From Gallionella sp. (GTDB taxonomy: Bacteria > Pseudomonadota > Gammaproteobacteria > Burkholderiales > Gallionellaceae), in NCBI GenBank assembly GCA_024653675.1, contig JANLIB010000005.1, positions 1 through 32,851 of the forward strand: 32,851 nt of DNA. The letters run 5' to 3'. Of this stretch, positions 17,851 to 27,221 are shown one piece after another (the first letter of the stretch is position 1; each line of letters begins with the position of its first letter). The notes under the pieces are model-generated. The model saw only the letters and a program-made list of their open reading frames with translations, was not told the DNA's origin and did no database searches. Made by a program: the position numbers and the translations under genes.

Positions 17851-19190
17851 GTGCGGACTCCGCTCATGCGATCCAGAATCGTCCGGCTCAATGATTCGAC
17901 CAGAGACGGCACCGGAATTTTGATTATGATTTCTGCGGCAAAAGCATGAGAGAGCAGATTTCTCGCGCGCTCCTCGGAAAAGCCGCGGCTTCTGAGGAAG
18001 AACAGTGAATCTGCATCGATTTGCCCGACCGTCGCACCGTGCTTGCATTTCACATCGTCGTTGAATATCTCAAGCTGCGGCTGGGTGTCGATACGCGCCT
18101 TGCCGGAAAGCAGCAGGTTGCGGCTGCTCTGCGAGGAGTCGGTCCCAGCCGCGCCGGGGTGCACGATGACCTTGCCGTTGAAAATCGCATGTGCGGCCCC
18201 GTCGGCGATGCATTTGTGCAATTGCACGCTCTTGCCTCTTGGGAAGGCATGGTCGATCCGGGTATGCGTATCGGCAATCTGGCGTCCGGTGATCAGCGCC
18301 AGGCCGTTGAGCCGTATCTCGGCGCCCTCCCCCATCTGCACGGCATGCAGATCGTGGCGCGACACACGCGCCCCGAATGCGAGCGAAGTTGCGGCATAGA
18401 CGCTGCCCCTGCCCACCGCGACCGAACAGTGCCCGATGTGGAACGCATTCTTTTCATCGCGCTGCACACGCACATGTTGCAGTTGCGCATCGTCTTTCAG
18501 AACCACCTCGGTCACCGCGTCCGAAAAATTGACCCCGTCTTCGAGTCCGGCATAATCTTCGACTACAGTTGCGCGACTGTCCGGTTCCATCACCACCAGA
18601 CATCTTGGATAGATCGCGGACGGCGCTTCGCGCCTCGTCGCCACATGCAGGATATGGATCGGTGCTGCGGCTTCACCCGTCACGTGAACGAAGGCGCCGT
18701 CTTCGAAAAAGCGCGTGTTCAATGCGGCGAACGCGTCCTGTTTGAAGGATGCCTGCCGCGCAAAATACGTCTCGACTTGCACATCGCCTATGCGTTCGAC
18801 CAGCGATGACACTGTCACGCCATGTGCCCCGGCTGAACCGGAAAACCCCAATTCGGAAAGCCCTGCGTCATAACATCCGTCGACGAAGACCAGCCGTGTT
18901 GAACCGGGAATCAGAAATTTCTCGATGTCTCCAGGAGTCAGCTTCGCAAAGGAGCTAACCGGCTGGAAGCCATGCTGGAACAGCGGTGATAAATCCGTGA
19001 AGCGCCAGTCGTCGTGCCTGTCCGAAGGAAAATTCAAGGCTCTGGCGTTCTCCAGCGCCTCAGCGCGGACAGCTTCCAGCCAGCCTTCCGATCCGGAAAG
19101 ATATTGGCCGGGCACCCGTTTGACGGTTTTGCCGAGCAGCAGCTGCTCGAAGCATTTTTCTTTGGAAATTGTCGTACTGACTTGGGTCAC
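17847..19190 (-). CDS. sufD: Fe-S cluster assembly protein SufD
   Basis: [44 protein letters not shown]. Confidence 0.95.
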   Translation of the reverse strand: MTQVSTTISKEKCFEQLLLGKTVKRVPGQYLSGSEGWLEAVRAEALENARALNFPSDRHDDWRFTDLSPLFQHGFQPVSSFAKLTPGDIEKFLIPGSTRLVFVDGCYDAGLSELGFSGSAGAHGVTVSSLVERIGDVQVETYFARQASFKQDAFAALNTRFFEDGAFVHVTGEAAAPIHILHVATRREAPSAIYPRCLVVMEPDSRATVVEDYAGLEDGVNFSDAVTEVVLKDDAQLQHVRVQRDEKNAFHIGHCSVAVGRGSVYAATSLAFGARVSRHDLHAVQMGEGAEIRLNGLALITGRQIADTHTRIDHAFPRGKSVQLHKCIADGAAHAIFNGKVIVHPGAAGTDSSQSSRNLLLSGKARIDTQPQLEIFNDDVKCKHGATVGQIDADSLFFLRSRGFSEERARNLLSHAFAAEIIIKIPVPSLVESLSRTILDRMSGVRT

Positions 19191-19972
19191 GCCGCCGCCC
19201 TTACCCAGTCGTAGCCGCGCGCTTCGAGTTCCAGCGCGAGTTCCTTGCCGCCGGTCCTGACGATGCGCCCGCCATCCATCACATGCACGTAATCCGGCAC
19301 GATGTAATTCAGCAGGCGCTGGTAGTGCGTCACCATCACCACCGCATTGTCGGCTGTGAGCAGGCTGTTGACGCCGTTTGCGACTATCCTCAATGCATCG
19401 ATGTCAAGGCCCGAATCGGTCTCATCCAGGATCGCGAGCCTGGGTTCGAGCACCGCCATTTGCAGTATCTCATTGCGCTTCTTCTCGCCGCCGGAGAAGC
19501 CTTCATTCACACTGCGATCGAGAAAACTGGCATCCATCTCGACGACCTTGATCTTCTCCAGCACCAGGTCCTCGAACTCGAGCGGATCGAGCTCCTCCAG
19601 CCCGCGTTCGTTCTGAAGCGTGTTATAGGCCAGACGCAACAATGCGCTGTTCGACACGCCGGGTATCTCGACCGGATACTGGAAGGCCAGGAAGAGCCCG
19701 GCCCTCGCCCGTTCTTCAGCGGCAAGCGCGAGAAGGTCCCTGCCTTCGAAGGTGGCGGTCCCGCCCGTTACCGTGTATTCCGGATGGCCAGCCAGCACCT
19801 TGGAGAATGTGCTCTTGCCCGAGCCGTTGACGCCCATGATGGCGTGCACTTCGCCTGCGCGCACGGTAAGGTCGACACCCTTCAATATCTCGACACCCCG
19901 GACTCCATCAACCACGACTTCCGCCCTGAGGTTTCTGACTTCCAGCAATACCCTGCTATCCTTGTTAATCAC
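19187..19972 (-). CDS. sufC: Fe-S cluster assembly ATPase SufC
   Basis: [29 protein letters not shown]...[42 protein letters not shown]. Confidence 0.97.
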   Translation of the reverse strand: MINKDSRVLLEVRNLRAEVVVDGVRGVEILKGVDLTVRAGEVHAIMGVNGSGKSTFSKVLAGHPEYTVTGGTATFEGRDLLALAAEERARAGLFLAFQYPVEIPGVSNSALLRLAYNTLQNERGLEELDPLEFEDLVLEKIKVVEMDASFLDRSVNEGFSGGEKKRNEILQMAVLEPRLAILDETDSGLDIDALRIVANGVNSLLTADNAVVMVTHYQRLLNYIVPDYVHVMDGGRIVRTGGKELALELEARGYDWVRAAA

Positions 19973-21405
19973 CCTACGCTCCCTTCAAGTTTCAGGCCGA
20001 GCAGCTTGGTTGCCTCGACCGCAAATTCCATCGGCAGATGCACGAATACGTCTTTGCAAAAGCCGTTGATGATCATCGAAACCGCCTCTTCCGAACCGAT
20101 GCCGCGCTGCGCGAAAAAGAACATCTGGTCTTCGCCTATCTTGGACGTGGAGGCCTCGTGTTCGACCTGTGCCGTGGCGTTCTGCACATCTATCGTCGGG
20201 AACGTGTTCGCCCCGCAACTGTTTCCGATCAGCATCGAGTCGCACTGCGAATAATTCCTTGCGCCTGTCGCGCGGCTGCCGATCTTGACCAGTCCTCGAT
20301 AGCTGTTGCTCGAGCGCCCGGCGGAGATGCCTTTCGAGATGATTCTGCTTCGGGTGTTCCTGCCCAGATGGATCATTTTCGATCCGGTATCGGCCTGTTG
20401 CATGTGGTTGGTCAGCGCCACCGAATAAAATTCGCCGATCGAGTTGTCGCCCAGCAGCACGCAGCTCGGATATTTCCATGTGATCGCGGAACCGGTCTCG
20501 ACCTGGGTCCAGGATATCTTTGAATTGACGCCCTTGCACAGGCCGCGCTTGGTGACGAAATTATAGATCCCGCCTTTTCCATTCTCGTCACCGGCATACC
20601 AGTTCTGCACCGTCGAATATTTGATGTCGGCATTGTCCAGCGCGACCAGTTCGACCACCGCCGCATGCAACTGATTGGTGTCGAACTGCGGCGCCGTGCA
20701 GCCTTCCAGATAACACACCGAACTGCCTTCCTCGGCGATGATCAGGGTGCGCTCGAATTGCCCCGAGCCTTCGGTATTGATCCGGAAATAAGTGGACAGG
20801 TCCATCGGGCACTTGGTGCCTTTGGGGATGAAACAGAACGATCCGTCGGTGAACACCGCCGAATTGAGCGCGGCATAAAAGTTGTCGCCGCTCGGCACCA
20901 CGCTGCCCAGATACTGTTTCACCAGCTCCGGATGCTCGTGCACCGCCTCGGAAAAGGAACAGAATATGATCCCGATCTCGGCCAGCTTCGCCTTGTAGGT
21001 CGTGGTCACCGATACGCTGTCGAAGATCACGTCTACCGCCACTCCGGTCATCAGCTTTTGCTCGTGCAATGGCACGCCGAGTTTGTCGAAGGTGCGCCTT
21101 AATTCCGGATCGACCTCGTCCATGCTGGCAAGCTGCTTTTTCGGCTTCGGCTGCGCGAAATAGATGATGTCCTGGAAATCGATCCTGGGGTAGCTCACGC
21201 TTGCCCAAGCCGGTTCTTCCATCGTAAGCCAGTGACGGTAAGCGGCCAGGCGAAATTCGAGCAGCCACTCCGGCTCATTCTTCTTTTTCGAGATCAGGCG
21301 TATCACATCCTCGCTCAAGCCCTTGGGGACCGTCTCGGTTTCGATGTCGGTGACAAAACCGTGCTTGTAAGGCTGGTTGACCAGATTTTGTATCGCAGAG
21401 CTCAT
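19969..21405 (-). CDS. sufB: Fe-S cluster assembly protein SufB
   Basis: [22 protein letters not shown]...[23 protein letters not shown]...[22 protein letters not shown]. Confidence 0.97.
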   Translation of the reverse strand: MSSAIQNLVNQPYKHGFVTDIETETVPKGLSEDVIRLISKKKNEPEWLLEFRLAAYRHWLTMEEPAWASVSYPRIDFQDIIYFAQPKPKKQLASMDEVDPELRRTFDKLGVPLHEQKLMTGVAVDVIFDSVSVTTTYKAKLAEIGIIFCSFSEAVHEHPELVKQYLGSVVPSGDNFYAALNSAVFTDGSFCFIPKGTKCPMDLSTYFRINTEGSGQFERTLIIAEEGSSVCYLEGCTAPQFDTNQLHAAVVELVALDNADIKYSTVQNWYAGDENGKGGIYNFVTKRGLCKGVNSKISWTQVETGSAITWKYPSCVLLGDNSIGEFYSVALTNHMQQADTGSKMIHLGRNTRSRIISKGISAGRSSNSYRGLVKIGSRATGARNYSQCDSMLIGNSCGANTFPTIDVQNATAQVEHEASTSKIGEDQMFFFAQRGIGSEEAVSMIINGFCKDVFVHLPMEFAVEATKLLGLKLEGSVG

Positions 21406-21436
21406 GAATTAATCCGTTCTTATGCTGCCCGATAAA

Positions 21437-21760
21437 TCAGACTGCAAAACTTTCGCCGCAGCCGCATTGATTCTTGACATTGGGATTGTTGAACTTGAAC
21501 ACATGCCCCAGCCCTTGCTTGACATAATCAAGCTGTGTGCCTTCAAGAAAAGCCATGTTTCCCGCATCCACCAGCACCTTCGCGCCAAAACTTTCAAAAA
21601 CCACGTCGGTTTCCAGTACTTCCTGGGCAATATCGAAAGAATAGACAAAGCCGCTGCATCCCGATTTTTTTACGCCTAGCCGCAGTCCTACTCCCTTGCC
21701 GCTCTTTTCAACCTGATTGCGTATGTGTTTTGCTGCTGTTTCTGTCATCGTGATAGCCAT
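21437..21760 (-). CDS. sufA: HesB/IscA-family A-type carrier
   Basis: LGVKKSGCSGFVYSF...NPNVKNQCGCGESFAV (Cys / CxC). Confidence 0.9.
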   Translation of the reverse strand: MAITMTETAAKHIRNQVEKSGKGVGLRLGVKKSGCSGFVYSFDIAQEVLETDVVFESFGAKVLVDAGNMAFLEGTQLDYVKQGLGHVFKFNNPNVKNQCGCGESFAV

Positions 21761-21778
21761 TTTTATCTCCAGTAAAAA

Positions 21779-22225
21779 TTATGTCTGAATTCCACGCGAA
21801 CGAATCGCGCTCACATCCACAACCTGCGGCTTGGGGGCGATCATTTCGGCCAGACTCACTTTTTCCAGCGCATCCAGAATGATGTGATTGATCCCCTGCC
21901 AATTGCTGCGCGTCGAACAGCTCGATTCGCGGTCGCAGGTCGTGTTGCTGCTGCATTCGGTGATCGAAATAGGACCGTCCATCGCATCGATGATCTCGGC
22001 GATTGATATCCCGGAGGGGTGCCGCGCCAGCACATAACCGCCTTTCGCGCCCATCATTGAAGTAACCAGATTCTTGCGAACCAGCATCTTGAGAATCTTG
22101 CTTACCGTGGGCGCAGCAATACACAAATCCGCCGCCACCTCGCTCGCGCTGTGAATCACATGGTCACGAGCCATATATGTCATGACTTGCGTGCCATAAT
22201 CTGCTAATTTGCTTAAACGTAACAT
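21779..22225 (-). CDS. Rrf2-family Fe-S-responsive regulator (IscR/SufR-like)
   Basis: MLRLSKLADYGTQVMTYMARD...VSKILKMLVRKNLVTSMMGAKGGYVLARHP; ECSSNTTCDRESSC = C-x5-C-x5-C. Confidence 0.93.
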   Translation of the reverse strand: MLRLSKLADYGTQVMTYMARDHVIHSASEVAADLCIAAPTVSKILKMLVRKNLVTSMMGAKGGYVLARHPSGISIAEIIDAMDGPISITECSSNTTCDRESSCSTRSNWQGINHIILDALEKVSLAEMIAPKPQVVDVSAIRSRGIQT

Positions 22226-22245
22226 GTTCGCCTCGCCAATGTAGG

Positions 22246-22256
22246 ACTATTATAGT
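22246..22256 (-). promoter_or_regulatory. Putative suf operon promoter -10 embedded in palindrome ACTAT-T-ATAGT
   Basis: Minus strand reads ACTATAATAGT, i.e. TATAAT inside an 11-bp palindrome, ~20-30 bp upstream of the Rrf2 start. Confidence 0.6.
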
Positions 22257-22330
22257 ACTAGTTAGTTTCCTGATGCAACATGCAATGTAAAAACGCCTGA
22301 TAGAGCATTTAACCCGGAAAAAGCATTTAG

Positions 22331-22387
22331 CCACATAACCAGCGACTTGGCTGGCGTCTTTTGCCAGCTTAGTCGCTGGTTATGTGG
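22331..22387. repeat. Near-perfect 57-nt hairpin CCACATAACCAGCGACTTGGCTGGC-gtctttt-GCCAGCTTAGTCGCTGGTTATGTGG
   Basis: 25-nt arms with a single 2x2 TG/TT internal loop; lies between the divergent Rrf2 and ParA genes. Confidence 0.9.
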
Positions 22388-22473
22388 ACTCTGTGGCTTG
22401 AACTGAGGTTTAAAGGTTTAATCGGAAATGGTTATTTCTCTGGGCGAAAATCAACCCCGGCACTCACTGAACG

Positions 22474-23241
22474 ATGACTGTAATCGCTGTATTTAACCAG
22501 AAAGGCGGGGTGGGAAAGACGACCACAGTGCTCAATCTGGCAGCGGCACTGGCGCGTCGCGGCCGCCAGCCGGTCGGAATCGACCTTGATCCGCAGGCGC
22601 AACTCGGGGCTGTCATGGGTATTACCGCCCAAACAAGTGATGACAGTGTTTACGGCCTGTTTCAGCGCAACCGCTCCCTCGGTGAGCTGATACGCAAATC
22701 AGCCAGCGGGGTCAATGTCATCCCATCCCACATCGAGCTGTCCAAGGTAGACGCGCTGCATGGCAAAAGCTACAACGTGATCAACAAGCTGAACACAAGC
22801 TTGCTGGCAGAAAAAGCAGCAATAGCCGACAGACACTGGATAATCGATTGCAGCCCGCTGGTCAGCGTTCTTTCGCTTAATGCAATATTCGCCTGCGATT
22901 GTGTGATTGTTCCGATCTCCGCAGACCATCTATCCATGAGTGGAGCCATGCAGATCAGGAAAACCCTCCATGCGCTCGAACAGGTGCTGAAACGCCGCGT
23001 TTCCCGGCGTTATCTGCTTACCCGGTACGATGCACGGCGAAGTATGGCTAAGGATATTTTAGGTATGGCGCAAACGGAATTTGGCGCAGATGTTTGCCGG
23101 ACATATATTTCGGAAAACGTCAGCCTGGCGGAAAGTCCGTCGGTAAAGAAGAATATCTTTGAGTATGCCCCCAGCAGCCGTGGCGCTCAGGACTATGATG
23201 CGCTCCTGAATGAATTGATGGTTGATGGGGTTATCAAATAG
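22474..23241 (+). CDS. ParA-family ATPase (orphan)
   Basis: MTVIAVFNQKGGVGKTTTVLNLAAALARRGRQPVGIDLDPQAQLG; WIIDCSPLVSVLSLNAIFACDCVIVPISAD. Confidence 0.92.
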   Translation: MTVIAVFNQKGGVGKTTTVLNLAAALARRGRQPVGIDLDPQAQLGAVMGITAQTSDDSVYGLFQRNRSLGELIRKSASGVNVIPSHIELSKVDALHGKSYNVINKLNTSLLAEKAAIADRHWIIDCSPLVSVLSLNAIFACDCVIVPISADHLSMSGAMQIRKTLHALEQVLKRRVSRRYLLTRYDARRSMAKDILGMAQTEFGADVCRTYISENVSLAESPSVKKNIFEYAPSSRGAQDYDALLNELMVDGVIK

Positions 23242-23297
23242 CGCAGACAGGTGCGCAATTCATTGCGCCCAGTTGAACAGCGCACTTCAGGGCGCCT

Positions 23298-23513
23298 CTA
23301 TTGTTGCCTGGCAATCAATGACAGCACTTCTTCAATATCCGTTGAATGCGGATATTTGCTGTCTGCGTTGATCGTCCTGCAGTTGATCACCTCGCAATAG
23401 TGGTACATCTGAAATAGTTTCCGCTCGGCATCCGGCTGATCATTGCCCTGGATATGGATGCTTTCTACCTTCTGCCCATCACGCGTCTTTATGGAGAAAT
23501 CAAACTTCAACAT
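23298..23513 (-). CDS. Hypothetical 71-aa protein
   Basis: ORF between the ParA-like and GspE-like genes with no strong shadowing ORF; MLKFDFSIKTRDGQKVESIHIQGNDQPDAERKLFQMYHYCEVI. Confidence 0.6.
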   Translation of the reverse strand: MLKFDFSIKTRDGQKVESIHIQGNDQPDAERKLFQMYHYCEVINCRTINADSKYPHSTDIEEVLSLIARQQ

Positions 23514-23564
23514 TGCTCACCCCACGATATATTCCGCGCATGTCTGCGCTATGGATTTGCCGGA

Positions 23565-25343
23565 TTAATCTGACGGCGGGGCGATCTTGGCGATTTCCTC
23601 CGCCGTTGTCAATCCTGCCACCACCTTCTCCGCGCCGTTCAGGCGCAGCGTCTTCATGCCCTCGCGCTGAGCCACGGCCTTGATCCTGGCGAGATCGGTA
23701 TCCTTGATCACCAGTTTCCTGATTTCCGGGCTGAGTGTAAGCATTTCATAAATTCCGGTTCGCCCTCGATAACCGGTCATGCGGCATTCAAGGCAACCGG
23801 TGGCTACATTAACTTGCGCGGGCTTGGCAGCTTTCCACGGGCTGACCAGTTCATGCCACGCCTCATCGCTGATTTCGCCTTTTGTTTTGCAATGCGGGCA
23901 CAGCGTGCGCGCCAGACGCTGCGCCATCACCCCCAGCAGCGTCGAATTGATCAGATAGGCCGGCACGCCCAATTCGAGCAGGCGCGTGATGGCGGAAGGC
24001 GCATCGTTGGTATGCAGTGTGGATAACACCAGATGGCCGGTGAGCGCCGCCTGTATCGCCATCTCGGCGGTTTCCAGGTCGCGGATCTCACCCACCATGA
24101 TGATGTCCGGGTCCTGACGCAACAAGGTACGCACGCCATCGGCAAAGTTCAGCCCGATGTTATGTTGCACCTGCATCTGGTTGAAAGCCGGTTCGATCAT
24201 TTCGATCGGGTCCTCCACTGTGCAGACATTCACTTCCGGCGTGGCGAGCTGCTTCAACGTGGAATACAGCGTGGTCGTCTTGCCGGAACCGGTCGGGCCG
24301 GTTACCAGAACGATGCCGTTGGGCTGGTGCGTCCAGTTGTTCCACAGCGCGGTTTGATCGCGGGAGAAGCCGAGGTCGGCAAAATTCTTCACCAGAATCT
24401 CCGGGTCGAATATCCGCATCACCAGCTTCTCGCCAAAGGCCGTCGGCATCGTGGAAAGGCGCAACTCGATTTCTTCGCCATCATCGCTCACTGTCTTGAT
24501 GCGGCCATCCTGCGGCCTGCGCTTTTCCACCATGTCCATGCGCCCCAACAGCTTGATGCGGTTGGTGATGGCGTTGGTGACCGCAGTGGGAAGCTGATAG
24601 ACCTGATGCAGCACGCCGTCGATGCGAAAACGCACCAGGCCGATGTCGCGGCGCGGCTCCAGATGGATGTCGCTGGCGCGTTGTTCAAAGGCATACTTGA
24701 ACAGCCAATCCACCAGCGTGACGACATGATGCTCGTTGGCATCCAGATTCTTGTTCTTGCCCAGTTCGACCAACTGCTCGAAATTCTGCACCCCGATGGT
24801 CTGCCCCGCTTTCGCCTTGCTGGCGAGTTGCACCGAAGCAGCCAGGCTGTAGATCTCCGGCAGGTAATGATTGATGTCGAGCGGGCTGGACAGCACCAGC
24901 TTTATCTTCAAATTGAGGATACGCTCCAGCTCCACCACCCAGTCGGTGAGGAACGGCTCGGCGGTGGCGATATTCACTTCGCTTTCGCTGACCTTGACCG
25001 GTATGATTTTGAGGCGCTCGGCGTAAGACTTGGAAACAATATTGGCGATGCCGCCGATATTCAACTTCAGCGGATCAATATGAAAATACGGCATACCGAT
25101 GCGCGCTGCCAGCCACTCGGTGAGGAACTCCACGCTGAGCGGCTTGCCAGGCGGCAACAAATTGCGCCAGTTTTGCCCGCCGATTACTACCAGCGGATGC
25201 GAAAAATCAGACTTGCGATTCCTGGCCAGTTTCTCCGCATCCTCCGGCGGCACCATGCCGTCCTTCACCAGCAATTGCAACACCTCGCCCAGCGTCAGCT
25301 TGTGTTGGTGGGATTGCAGCGTGTTGAGGGTTTCCTTGCTCAT
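23565..25343 (-). CDS. GspE/PulE/PilB-family secretion/pilus assembly ATPase
   Basis: GIVLVTGPTGSGKTTTLYSTL...VEDPIEMIEPAFNQMQVQ...RTLLRQDPDIIMVGEIRDLETAEMAIQAALTGHLVLSTLHTN; CPHC...CLEC zinc motif. Confidence 0.95.
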   Translation of the reverse strand: MSKETLNTLQSHQHKLTLGEVLQLLVKDGMVPPEDAEKLARNRKSDFSHPLVVIGGQNWRNLLPPGKPLSVEFLTEWLAARIGMPYFHIDPLKLNIGGIANIVSKSYAERLKIIPVKVSESEVNIATAEPFLTDWVVELERILNLKIKLVLSSPLDINHYLPEIYSLAASVQLASKAKAGQTIGVQNFEQLVELGKNKNLDANEHHVVTLVDWLFKYAFEQRASDIHLEPRRDIGLVRFRIDGVLHQVYQLPTAVTNAITNRIKLLGRMDMVEKRRPQDGRIKTVSDDGEEIELRLSTMPTAFGEKLVMRIFDPEILVKNFADLGFSRDQTALWNNWTHQPNGIVLVTGPTGSGKTTTLYSTLKQLATPEVNVCTVEDPIEMIEPAFNQMQVQHNIGLNFADGVRTLLRQDPDIIMVGEIRDLETAEMAIQAALTGHLVLSTLHTNDAPSAITRLLELGVPAYLINSTLLGVMAQRLARTLCPHCKTKGEISDEAWHELVSPWKAAKPAQVNVATGCLECRMTGYRGRTGIYEMLTLSPEIRKLVIKDTDLARIKAVAQREGMKTLRLNGAEKVVAGLTTAEEIAKIAPPSD

Positions 25344-25430
25344 GGCGATCCATCCGTACCGAATGACGTAAGTCTAACGGCTTATGGGATGAAACAGGAA
25401 GTGTTTTTGAGGCGATTCATGGAGCATTCA

Positions 25431-26174
25431 TCACTCCATATACATCCCGCCGTTCACATGTAATGTGATCCCAGTGATGTAAGCTGCGCCGGGGCCAGCC
25501 AAAAAAGCCACGGCGGCGGCGATGTCGGCTGGTTCTCCCAGGCGTTTCAGCGGCACGTGTTCGACCAGTTTTGCGCGCTGTTCTTCGTCCATTCCCTGGG
25601 TCATGTCAGTGTCGATGAAGCCCGGCGCGACACAGTTCACGGTGATGTTGCGGCTGCCGATCTCCTGCGCCAGCGATTTGGTGAAGCCTGTTATGCCGGC
25701 CTTGGAAGCCGCGTAGTTGGCCTGTCCGGGATTGCCCATGCTGCCGACTACCGAGGAGATGCTGATGATGCGTCCGCCCCTTGCCTTCATCATCGCACGA
25801 AGCACGGCGCGGCTTAGACGAAACACCGATTTGAGATTGGTCGCCAGCACGTCGTCCCACTCTTCGTCGGTCATGCGCGCCAGCAGGTTGTCGCGGGTGA
25901 TCCCGGCGTTGTTCACCAGGATAGTGATCTCGCCGAATCGCTTGCGCAGCTCGCCCAGCACCTTCTCGGTCTGCGCGATGTCATTTACATTCAGTGCCAT
26001 GCCCGCGCCCTTGATGCCCGCCGCTTCCAGGTAGTCGCTGATCGCCTGCGCGCCTGTGTCGCTGGTCGCCGTGCCGATCACCGTCGCGCCCTGCCTGCCC
26101 AGCTCCAGCGCGATGGCTTGTCCGATGCCGCGGCTGGCACCGGTCACCAATGCGATTTGTCCTTGTAGTGTCAT
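25431..26174 (-). CDS. fabG: 3-oxoacyl-ACP reductase FabG
   Basis: ALVTGASRGIGQAIALELGRQGA...LVNNAGITRDNLLARMTDEEWDDV...YAASKAGITGFTKSLAQEIGSRNITVNCVAPGFIDTDMT. Confidence 0.97.
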   Translation of the reverse strand: MTLQGQIALVTGASRGIGQAIALELGRQGATVIGTATSDTGAQAISDYLEAAGIKGAGMALNVNDIAQTEKVLGELRKRFGEITILVNNAGITRDNLLARMTDEEWDDVLATNLKSVFRLSRAVLRAMMKARGGRIISISSVVGSMGNPGQANYAASKAGITGFTKSLAQEIGSRNITVNCVAPGFIDTDMTQGMDEEQRAKLVEHVPLKRLGEPADIAAAVAFLAGPGAAYITGITLHVNGGMYME

Positions 26175-26186
26175 CTCCGTATCCCC

Positions 26187-27119
26187 TTACGCGAGTGCAG
26201 CCAATACTGTCTTCAGCGCCTCGCCGTCATTGATAGCCAATGCCTGCTGGCTGGCATCTATACGCTTGTTCAAGCCTGCCAGCACCTTGCCCGGCGCGCA
26301 TTCGACGTTGCGGGTGATGCCCTGCCTGCCGAATTCCAGCACGGTTTCCACCCAGCGCACCGGCGAATACAACTGGCGCACCAGCGCGTCCTTGATCGCA
26401 GCGCCGTCTGTGTAGCTTTTCACATCGGCATTATGCAGCACCGGGATGGCCGGAGCCTGTACTGCGACATCGCCCAGATATGCGCGCAATTGTTCTGCCG
26501 CACCTTTCAGCAGACTGCAATGCGACGGCACGCTCATGGGCAGCATGATCGCGCGCTTCGCACCCCTGGCCTTGGCCAGTTCCATGCCGCGCTCCACCGC
26601 AGCGCGATCGCCGGCGATCACCACCTGGCCGGGCGAATTGTAATTCACTGCTTCCAGCACCCCGCCCTGTGCACCTTCCGCGCATACGGCGCGCACCACA
26701 TCGTCCTCCAGGCCGAGTATCGCGGCGATACCGCCCACACCTTCCGGTACAGCCTGTTGCATGCATTGCGCGCGGTAGCGCACCAGCGGCAGCGCGTCGG
26801 CAAAGCGCAGCGCACCCGCAGCGACCAGTGCGGTGTATTCACCCAGGCTGTGTCCGGCCATGATCGCCGGTGCTGCGCCATTCTGTAACTGCCAGGCGCG
26901 ATACACCGCCACGCCGGCGGTGAGCATGATGGGCTGCGTGTTCACCGTGGAGTTCAGTTCGGCATCGCTGCCTTCCGTTACCAGTTGCCACAAGTCCTGC
27001 TTCAACACATCCGAAGCTTCGGCGAAAGTGTTGCGCACCACAGCAAAATCGGCATAGCCGTTCATCATGCCGCGCGACTGGGAGCCCTGGCCGGGAAATA
27101 CGAAAGCGAATCTGGTCAT
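26187..27119 (-). CDS. fabD: Malonyl-CoA:ACP transacylase FabD
   Basis: FAFVFPGQGSQSRGM...MAGHSLGEYTALVAAGAL. Confidence 0.97.
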   Translation of the reverse strand: MTRFAFVFPGQGSQSRGMMNGYADFAVVRNTFAEASDVLKQDLWQLVTEGSDAELNSTVNTQPIMLTAGVAVYRAWQLQNGAAPAIMAGHSLGEYTALVAAGALRFADALPLVRYRAQCMQQAVPEGVGGIAAILGLEDDVVRAVCAEGAQGGVLEAVNYNSPGQVVIAGDRAAVERGMELAKARGAKRAIMLPMSVPSHCSLLKGAAEQLRAYLGDVAVQAPAIPVLHNADVKSYTDGAAIKDALVRQLYSPVRWVETVLEFGRQGITRNVECAPGKVLAGLNKRIDASQQALAINDGEALKTVLAALA

Positions 27120-27133
27120 AAGAAAAACAGTCG

Positions 27134-27221
27134 GTAGGTTGGATTAGCGTAGCGTAACCCAACAATCATTGTGAATATCGGAAAAATGTTGGGTTAAGCT
27201 ACGCTAACCCAACCTTGCTAC
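27134..27221. repeat. Palindromic repeat of GTAGGTTGGATTAGCGTAGCG type between fabH and fabD
   Basis: gtaggttggattagcgtagcgtaacccaac / gttgggttaagctacgctaacccaacc; abuts the fabH stop codon. Confidence 0.85.

Noticed and set aside
21426-21443. gcccgataaatcagact near the sufA stop, similar to the repeat at 1236-1299
   Set aside because: Short, single-armed and degenerate; insufficient to call a repeat copy.
24033-25463. 476-aa plus-strand ORF opposite the GspE-like gene
   Set aside because: Antisense shadow of a clearly coding GC-rich gene; no recognisable domain. The same reasoning applies to 19283-20254, 17167-17949, 10646-11617, 18021-18809, 27215-27664 and other opposite-strand ORFs.
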